This document shows positions 52,601-63,019 of a stretch of 64,000 bases of DNA, one piece after another. The notes beneath the pieces are model-generated. The model made no database searches. It was not told the origin of the DNA and was given only the letters and a program-made list of their open reading frames with translations. How positions within the stretch are numbered: position 1 is the stretch's first letter; each line of letters begins with the position of its first letter. Both the position numbers and the translations under genes were made by a program. Origin of the DNA: Echinarachnius parma (lineage: Eukaryota; Echinodermata; Echinoidea; Clypeasteroida; Echinarachniidae); assembly GCA_037951105.1 (NCBI GenBank), contig JBAMJV010007707.1:1-64000 (forward strand), written 5' to 3'.

Positions 52601-55600
52601 GCAGTAATAATCGTCCGGTTGACGAATTCCGCACACGTGTATACAGACGGTACAGAATTTGCGCGCGCTCAGCCCAACGACCCGCCGTGCTCGATGGTCG
52701 TGCTGCCGAAGGTTTCGGCTACTTCGCAGGCCAGAGTTCGCTATCGCGTGGCGCGCTGCCGGCCGCGGCCGGGCGTGTTCAACTACGACAATTGTACGTT
52801 TTTCCAAAAGCGTTGGCTAATGCTTTTGAAATAATGATTTTCAATGATAATTATTTTAATACTGAAGGGACATTTGAACAAATCAAACCCTATTTTATTC
52901 TTCTCCTACCATAAGCTAAACAACACGGCAGAAGAGAACTGAGGAAGCTCCAAGTAATTTTCGTGGAGTTAGACACTTTACCTGAAATATCCCTTATAAT
53001 ATACAGTAACGGTTCCACAGAAGGGGTGGTGGTGCCACGGCGCATAATTGTATGCTATTGTATCAGCATCTCTCAACAATAAATACTGGATGATGAAATT
53101 GCACGATCTTCATGATAAGCACGAATCAGAATTGATCATGTTAGGGCATAGGTTTTATTACAGTGATCAAATCTTTTCTATGTGGAAAACTCGTCAAATT
53201 GATATTTCTAGAATAAACTTTAAAAAGAAACGGGGCACAGAAATATATGCAGCGTTACATTGTTTTGTTGACAATGGCACTTACCAAATTGTCTTGATAA
53301 GGAGAGAACGTCCATCCATCTTTACTGTACTGTACGGTAAACTGCGACACCCAGAAATCGCGGGAGGGGTCGCCCTGCATGACCACGCCCGAGATCTGGC
53401 GCGGCTTGCCAAGGTCCATCTGTACCCATTCGTTCACACTTTCCTGCGTATGAAAGGCAGATTGTGTCAAAATTTCAATAAACAAATCTTCAGCATCAAC
53501 CTAATTACCAATAATACAAATATGAATTAATTTGCATTTAATATGACATAATTATATATGTGTTTTATACCATCTTCTTCAAACGTAAAGTTTTCGATTA
53601 TTACTATTGTATTTTGAGATATTTATAGCACTATACAAATTATATGTTTAAATTAAAAGGTTAATATCAATGAATTTATACAACATTTGTATCCTGCAAA
53701 ATGACAGGATAGTCGTATTCGGACTTTAAGGGGTACTCATTCGTGCTGCATGTGAATTATGTACGTCGATCTAGCTGCTAATTTCCCAACCAGGCTCTGA
53801 AATTAGCAGCTAGGGACCCCTTAGCTCTCATATTTCAACAATCCATCACGTCTGAGGAACTGCCACTTGATTGGAGGCGAGCCAACATCAGTCATATCTT
53901 CAAGAAAGGTGCAACCACAGATCCAGCAAACTACAGACCGTTATTACTCACATGTACGTGCTGCAAGCTGCTGGATCATATTGTGGACAGCCAGATGATG
54001 AGGCATTTGAGCAAGTTTAACATCATAGCCGACAACCAGCATGCCTTTCGGAAAAAGAGATCATGTGAGACTCACTACTCATGATCTCCTACAAAATATA
54101 GACAATACAATTCCCATAGACGTAGGAGTGCTTGACTTTTCAAAAGCTTTCAATGTCATTCCACACAAGAGGCTGCTTCTTAAACTAGGTCATTATGGAA
54201 TCCGGAACAAGACAAGGGCCTGGATAAAATCGTTTCTAACCAACCGCTCTCAGCGTGTGATGGTAAATGGAACTGCATCTGACTGGAAACCCGTCTTAAG
54301 TGGCACCCCTCAGGGTACACTCTTAGGCCCTCATCTCTTCCTCATATTCATAAATGACATACATGAGAACATATCCAGCACGGTCCGCTTATTTGCTGAT
54401 GATTGCCTCGTCTACAATACCATCACATATGTTGAGGACCAACACCAGCTGCAAGAGGACTTAGACAAATTGGTTGACTGGGCACAAACCTGGGGCATGA
54501 GATTCAATCCATCTAAATCATGTAAATGCAAGAATGTAAAGATTACCCGTAGGAGGCAGGAAGAACCTACAAAGTATACATTGATGGGAGTCGACCTTGA
54601 GGAGAAGAAGGACATCCAGTACCTGGGAGTCCACTTTCAACATGATCTCAGTTCGAACAAACAGACCGCACATGCAACCTCCAAGGCAACGAGGGTGTTG
54701 AACTTCATCAGAAGAAATTTCCACCACTGTACACCGCATGTCAAGGAAAAACTGTACATGACATTAGTGAGACCTCATCTAGAATATGCTTCTGCTTCAT
54801 GGGACCCATACACAAAGAAGAATATAAACGGCATAGAAAGAGTTCAAAATGGGGCAGCAAGATTTGTGTCTAACACATACGGGGAAAATACAAGCATCAC
54901 TGCCATTCTTAAAGAGCTTAAGTGGACTGCGCTCCAAGACAGAAGGAAATGTCATCGCCTAACCTGCTTTCACAAAATGCTGAACGGAAACCTGGACATC
55001 AAATATGAGGACTTCATCCAACCTAAAATAGCCAGAAACCGAAGGGGCCATTCTCTACAGTACCAACAGCAACATACAAACTCTGAGGCGTTCGCAAATT
55101 CATTTTTCGTTCGTACAACCACTGAAAGGAATAAGCTACTTCAATCTACAGTAAACCAGCCCTCACTTCATACATTCCAGAATGCGCTTGCTAAGGACCC
55201 TTCTGTCCTTAGGGTCTAACCACTCTCTCGGACCCACCTCCAGTTAAAACTCCTATGGAGTATTTTGGAGGAATAAACTACCAAGTACCAAGTCGATTAC
55301 TATATTATATAAACTGCCTTCCATACCTGCGCCGCGCACCAACTGCCACCGTATTCGGGCTGTTTAGGAAGGGTGTCAAGTGGGCTGCGGCTCGGGGGGT
55401 TCTGCGGGGAGGAGGAAGACGCGGTGATGGCCTCTGGTTGTACGGTGCGGCTCTCTAGCGCAGGGATGCCCTCAGGAAGATCAGCTTGTTATTGGAAGTA
55501 AGGACACGATTATTGGTATTTGCTACATTCAGGATTCGAGAAAATGCATTATAACACGTATTTAAGTATCTTGACATAGGTAGCCTGCGTGTATAATGGA

Positions 55601-58600
55601 GGGGCAGAGGGGTGTGGGTTAAGAGTCGTGAATTGAATATTCTGCCAAAAAGTGGTAGCTAGATCTTTCTATATTCTCATAGCAAACGAATGTAACAGTT
55701 TCTTCGTAGCTTATCCTTGGAAAATATTAGAAAAGTCATCATCCTTGGCCAAATTTTGTTTGCCTATACGCCCGTTACATTATGTCTTATTCAAGACAGT
55801 CATTCATGAATTATATAAACATTGATAAGATAGATGATATGTTTTCCTTAAGTGCATAATACGGATACTCCTTTTTAACCCATTCAGGACTGATGCCCCC
55901 CCCCCCCCCCCCCTAAGAAAAAATAATGAAATACAATTTTTTTTTAATCGGGCGAACGCCTAGAGACTGCATGTTATACATTATTACCAAGTTATATCGA
56001 TTTCAATTTGTTAATTTACCTGTGGTCATTTCATAATGTCAGCTTAATAAACAAATTCGTTAAAATGGGTTTTTTTGTTTTATATTGCTATTAATAATGT
56101 TTTTGTTAAATACAGAAAATAGCCGCATAATAATGGCATGATCCCATGTACAACGCGATTAAAAGTCAACGGGGTCTGCATAATATTTGAACGGAAAGGG
56201 TAAATTGTATACCTGGGTCGCAAATTTCTTGGACGTAGACCTCGAGTCGGAGACAAGGCTGGCTGATGAAGTCGGTCACGGTCAGCCTGACGTAGCGGGC
56301 GGCCGGGTGTGGCGAGAGGATACCCACCGCTGCTTTATCACTTCCGCTGCTTCCTTCATATACCTGTCATGTCATGAGTTGGGTAAGATAGATTATGCCA
56401 TGTATGGCATACCGAAATTGTACGTTTATGTTAGAAATGATAATTATGTGGATCGAAATTCAAATAGAATATTAAAGAGTCATCTGTCTAAGGCCCGGCG
56501 CAGACAGAGCCGACTCAACCCGATCCAACTGGTTTTTAGTCAGACTAGAGTCAGTTTCGCTCAGTCGGAGCCGATCCAACATGTTAAATCGGCCTCGAAT
56601 GACCTCCGACTGGCTCTTGACTGGCAAAACCGGAGTCCTAAGGCAACACATACTGAGTTATTAAGGCTGAAAACCAGTCGGATCGGGTCGAGTCGGCTCT
56701 GTCTGCGCCGGGCTTCAAACCGTGATTGTAAACATGATTACAATCATGATTTGGCCAGTGTGTGAAACCCCTCATAGTTGACACAATTACAAAACTACCG
56801 ATTTGTCCCTACCCTCTTGTAGCCATATGAATTCCTCACGGAGTCCCACGTGACGCCATCTCTGCTAGTCTGGAGTTGGTAACTAGTCACGAACCCCTGA
56901 CCGTCCGCATTGCCTTGGATCACGACACCGGTGATCGAGTGGATCAACCGCAGGTCAACCTTCACAAAGAAACAGTTTGAACAATAAGTACTGATAATGC
57001 TCAGAAATGTAAGCGTCGTTACGTTCACATTCACCATACAATAAGTAAGTCAAGAAAGAAATATAACTCATAAACAAATGTACTCTGAGTTCGCATTATG
57101 TGGTTTGCATTTACAGATACTTTAGAGGGGAGAAAGTGTTTGTATAAAATGCATAAAACATAGAAATGGACAATACTTTGACAGCAGTGCAATTATATTA
57201 ATATATGCACTTTCAAATTTGTGCAAAATGACACCCGAATCGCGCGGAATCATGATAGTTTTATTGTATTTCCTATCGATTTTCAACAAATGATATAAGA
57301 GAATGATAGGAAGAATCACAAACTAGAGGGGGAATGATAAAGGAAAGAGTGACGGGAGAGGAGGATCTAGAGATTGATTTTTACCTCCGTCTACGTAAGC
57401 CCTTCTATGTTCCTTCATGTTCTCTCTATTTCAAACTAGTGATATGAGAACAGAGGGTGGGTAAAGATAGGGGAACGACCGGAGGGAGAGGGGTGATTTA
57501 GAAAGTGTTTGTTGCTTCCACGTATGCCCTTCTATATCAGAGGCTCCATTGCACCACGACCAGCCAGGCAGGGTGTTGTTGAGTCTGATGCTTGAGTATG
57601 GCCTTTCCCGAAATAACTTATCTGTTATGCCCCAATTTTTTACCAACTAGTGATGTGAGAACGGAGGGTTGGTGAAGATAGAGGACTAGAAGAGGGAGAG
57701 AGGGTGATCTAGAGAGGGTTTTTACCTCAACGTATGCCCTTCTATCAGCGGGCTCGGCACACCACGACCCGCCAGGCAGGGTGTTGTTGAGTCTGATGCT
57801 TGTGTATGGCGTTTCCGGTCCTTGGGATGAGACGGTTACGTAATTGGTGTCGAAGCCTCCGCTCTCGAGACCGATGGGTACTCCTGGTGGAACGGCGTCT
57901 GTCGAAAATCAGTGCGCAATATTTAACAGGTAGTTTGAATTCGTAAATCAGACGCGCGGTGCCATAATGCGTAAGCCTTGCCCACGGTGCGAAATGCACA
58001 CTGACTCAGTGTTATGCAGTGCGCACCAACTAGCCAAGTTCAAAATGGCGACCCGCGGTGAAGTATCCCCACGCACAACAATCTTTATAGGCCTACCACG
58101 AGTTTTGGAAAGCCCTTCAAACAATATATTATTCGTATTTTATCCCCAACAATTTTACAACAATGCGATAGATTATAAAACAAAATTGAAAATGCAAACC
58201 GTTGAGCAGAGACTGCCTTGAAGAGGAATATTGACAATGAAATGTTCGGCACAGTCACAGTGTGTCATAAGCAAACTTTAACATGTATCAGTACATGGGA
58301 AACACGAGGAAAACAGAAGCATGGGGTAATCGTAGCACGCATGACTTATTTAGCTTCAACATCAAAAAAATATGAATTGACAGATGTAATAGTTAAAAAT
58401 TTAAGAATTGCATAATATAGGAGTGCAACTGTTTTTGAGTTACAATGGGCCTGTAAAATAACAGCGTAAGTTGGATCTGAAAATGTTGAAACAAACACAA
58501 AATATATCGCAAAACAGACGACCAATACATCGTACTATACTTACAAAGTTCTTCGACGTACACCTCGAGTCGCAGGCAGATGCAGAAGCGCCATGCCTTA

Positions 58601-60909
58601 GGTACAATCCTGATGTATCGGGCTTCCAGGACCGGGGTGAACAGCGCGATAGCTACACCGATTCCATCGGTGTTGCCGGGGAAATACTGTAGCGGAACCG
58701 ATGATGAAAAATGAAGATAATAAACATTAAAGTATTGTTGCGTTGTGTGTTGTATTAAAATGTTATAAAACCAATAATGTCATTAAACACTCAATCAATC
58801 GACCATTCAATCCCATGCATCAACCGCATGTATCGGGCTTCAAAGACCGGAGAGAAAAGTGCAATAGCTACACCTACTCTGTCGGTGAAATACTATAGGG
58901 GAACGGTTGGTGAAAATGAAAGATTTAAGATGATTAACAAGAATTACAGAAAAAATAATGTCATTAAACGTTCAATGAATCGTTAAGTCAATCTCAGGCA
59001 TCAATCGAATTATCGAGCTTCCAGGACCGGGGTGTACAGTGCGATAGCTACACAGATTCCATCGGTATTGCCGGGGAAATACTATAGCGGAACCGATGAT
59101 GAAAAATGAAGATAATAAACAAGAAATTATTGCTGTGGGTCGCATACAAATGATACAAAACAAATAATGTCAATAAACGCTCAATCAATCGAACAGTCAA
59201 TCTCAGGCATCAACCTGACGTATCGGGGTTCCAGGAATAGTGGGTGAAACGTGCAATAGCTACACCGATTTCGTCGGTGATTCCGTCAAACTAGTAAACA
59301 CCAATCAGTCAATCAAGCAAACTATGAATCAAAGCAATCATTTAATATATCCATCAATCAATCAATCTCTCAATCAAGAAGCAAGTAATTATGTTAAGGG
59401 GCCATGTAATGCGAATACATGTTGACTTCTATTTATCTGTATTAGTGTATACATCAAATATTTGTAAACTGTTTAACCGAAATATGTTTTGTGGATTTTA
59501 AAATATTTATATTTATAATGAATATTGTAGTCGTCTTGATAAGGCAAGCCTAAGCCCCACCTCTTAAGAAAAACTCTCTAGAGTAAAATTATGTATGTGA
59601 CCTCATCTGTCAATCACAACTCATTTACTTGTAAGATGAACAATGCACCTTCGCCCAGGCTGGGCGCCTGCACACAATAGTATCACATCTTTGAATACAC
59701 TTCCAACCCACACAATTTCAATTTCAGTAGCAGTTGCTACATGTACGTCAGAAAACCCCAACCATCATAAGGACAAGAAAAGCACTGTTAAGTTATTGAC
59801 ATCACTGGTCAGCTTACATTAGATGGACAAGGAGAAGGACAAAAAGAATATGCCCACAATAGCATGCCCTGCATGCTTCCATACAATAGCTTGTCAGGGC
59901 CTTTCTTGTCATAATGATGGTTGGGCTTTTCTCACATAGCAACTGCTATTGAAATTGAAATTGAAAGTGTGTTAGTTGGTAGTGTATTCAATCATGTGAT
60001 ACTATTGTGAGCAGGCGCTCAGCTTTGGTGAAGGTGCATTGTTTATCTTATAAGTAACTGAACTGTGATTGACAGATGAGGTCACTTGCAGAATTTCACT
60101 CTGCAGACATTTTTTGTGGGCGTTCGCAATTTGAATGCTCAAGTTGATTTCTTTTTTCATTGACCTTTCCATTGAAAAATGTATTAGTGTAATTGGAATC
60201 CACGTGAAAAACTATTTTTAATGTGATTTTCATGACATAGAACCTTTAATGACTAAACCAAATGAACAAGCATCAATCAAGCAATAAATTGAGCTATCAC
60301 CTTGAATGGATTCACTCGGATCTGGCCGTATTCAACCCGACCGCAGCCCCAGTACCCAATCGAGGCTGCTCTCGAGAGACCAAACATAATTGGTAGTCAT
60401 CAATCAATCAATCAATCACTATTTAGGTTAACCATTCTCAAGCAAACGAACTGACAATCAAGTTCATCAAGCAATCAACCGACCAATCAACCAATCAATC
60501 AGTCTATCAGAAAATATACCAATCAATCAATCAATCAATCAATTCATCAATCAATCAATCAATCAATCAACCAGTTTATCAATAAACAAGCTCTCACTCG
60601 GATTCACCTGGATCTGGCCATTTTATCTAGAACGCATCCCCAGTGCACCCCATCGAGACTGCTCTCAACCCGGAAGCGAGATACTCAACATAATTGGTAG
60701 TCATAAATCACTTATGCACTCACTCACTCAATCAATCAATTAATTAATCAATCAATCAACAAACCAACCAGTCACCTGGATCTGGCCGTATTTGTCCAGA
60801 GCGCATCCCCTTTGCAACCCATCGAGATTGCTCTCGACCCGGAAGCGGGAGACCCAGCATTATTGGTAGTCATGAATCACTAACTCACTCAATCACTCAC
60901 TCACTATCT

Positions 60910-60962
<53 letters not shown>

Positions 60963-62925
60963 CCATCAGTCAATAAATTACTCCGTTAAAGGGATCTAGT
61001 AACTTTGTTGACAAGTGCAAAAGGTTATGAGTGATTAATACAAACGTGTATTGCTGTGATCCGATATGTCCACAAAGAAATGTGCGAACATTTCACGTTA
61101 ATTTGATGTTTTTTGCTCAGATATTAGCAAAAATGCGAAGTGATATTCACTAACTCATTGCACCTACTTTTTACACGGTTTAAATTATCCCGTAGACAAT
61201 TTAACATCTAAACACTTCAATCGTAAATATCTTTTGAACGAAATAGAAATTTGAAAAACCGAAACGGCCTGTCCCGTGCTTGTATAGTTAACATGAATAT
61301 GATAAATATGAGAGAACCACTAAGAGTTCTAAGTACGTTTTAAGGATTTGAACAATGTTACTAAGTCCCTTTAATTAATTCACCTGGATCTGGCCGTATT
61401 TGTCCAGAACGCATCCCCAGTACAACCCATCGAGACTGCTCTTGACCCGGAAGCAAGAATCCCAGCCTAATCGGTAGTACCCAATCAAATAAACAACAAA
61501 ACACAGACAATCAAACAAACAAATAATCAATCCCTCCATTATCAAATTCACCTGGATCTGGCCGTATTCGTCCAGAACGCATCCCCAGTGCACGCCATCG
61601 AGACTGCTCTCGACCCGGTAGCGGGAGACCCAACATGACGAGTACCCGTCGGGGTTGCCCTGGACGGCGATGCCGGTCACCTTCATCTCGGCACCGAGGT
61701 TGACGTCGATCTGGTCATAGAACAATTTATGAAAGATGATAGAGGACTGATTGCTTTAAGGATTCGATCAAGGATGTCCATGATGTCATGGATAAAAAAA
61801 GCTATATATCGAATCATTACTAGATAATAGCAAATAAATGAGTTTATAATCTTTGCATGACGGACTCCATCTGTTAATTTACCGAGTGCGAAATTGGAAT
61901 GAGCTTTTATTTATTCGACCCCTTCAAAATGATTGATATGTATCAGTATGCGTTCAATTAATCATTTCACGTATCGGTAGCAATTGTCCTGTGTTTCTAT
62001 ATATGGCGTATGGAAACAAATGTCATTTGATTAATGTCAGAAATAATGTTGTCATTATCAAGGGTTGTCGGGAATATTGAATATATTATTCATGAGCATT
62101 GTATTTAGTTTCGTACAGGCTCATACACCCGTAGGAAAAAGGATTAGCTTTATTAATTTCTACCGGATAATCAATCCCGAGAGTTTAGTAATTATGATAG
62201 TGTACTTACGAATTGATTTTCATCGGTCAACTCAGCGCACCATGAACCGTGGGGCGTGTTCAGACCCACTTTTTCCAAGGGGTTATCGGGGCGAGCCGAC
62301 GAAACACTCAACTGTGCGAGTGGGAAGTGACCCGCCTCGAGACCGATAGGCACGCCGGGAGGCCGCAAAGCTATATGATGAAAAAACATTGATAAGCTAA
62401 ATGAATATTTGAATAATACTAGTAATATAAACACATTGCAATGCACGTCTCTATTATGAGCTTGTATTATTAGCGCTCAGATACTGTATACTCGCCATTG
62501 GCAGTAGGTTTTGTGACGATACGAAACAATGATGATTTTAAATATGTACGCGTTTAATACATTTATCTACTTTAATCAATTAAATTCCAATTCATCAATT
62601 ATTCATTTACAAATACGTTCAAACGTTAAATCATTCATTTATTTATTGACTGATTAATTCGTTATGTATTGAGTTAGAGATTGAACTATATGTAGTGCTT
62701 GTAGTATATATACACTCGCCCATTAATTAAATCAATCAATCAATTAATCAATCAATCAATTATTCAACCAATGAATGAAGGAATCAAGTGAGCAATCATG
62801 TATTCAGTCAGTCAGTCAGTCAGTCAGTCAGTTAGTCAGTCAGTCAGTCAGTCAGTCAGACACTAATCAATCAATCAACCAACTAATCATGGATTTGCTC
62901 AAGCAGTCAGTCCATCCATCCATCC

Positions 62926-63019
<94 letters not shown>

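Larger units (their letters stand above)
60317..61475 (-). pseudogene. Four partial copies of F5/8C-1 exon 2, separated by (CAAT)n
   Basis: Segments at 61384-61472, 60776-60870, 60608-60700 and about 60317-60396 match the 3' half of the intact exon 2 ('ctggatctggccgtatt', 'gaacgcatccccagt', 'catcgagactgctct'). The first encodes [19 protein letters not shown]. The first three keep the donor (CCAG|GTGA). Each ends upstream in 'attggtagtca' or a similar joint and then a CAAT-type microsatellite. None encodes the 5' half of the exon, so none can replace it. Confidence 0.8.

Noticed and set aside
56187-56765. 192-codon plus-strand frame
   Set aside because: It overlaps the antisense of F5/8C-2 exon 3 and runs through a MITE.
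60398-60962. CRISPR-like or regulatory array from the regular spacing of CAAT blocks and similar segments
   Set aside because: The 'spacers' are decayed discoidin half-exons and the 'repeats' are microsatellite; the genome is eukaryotic.
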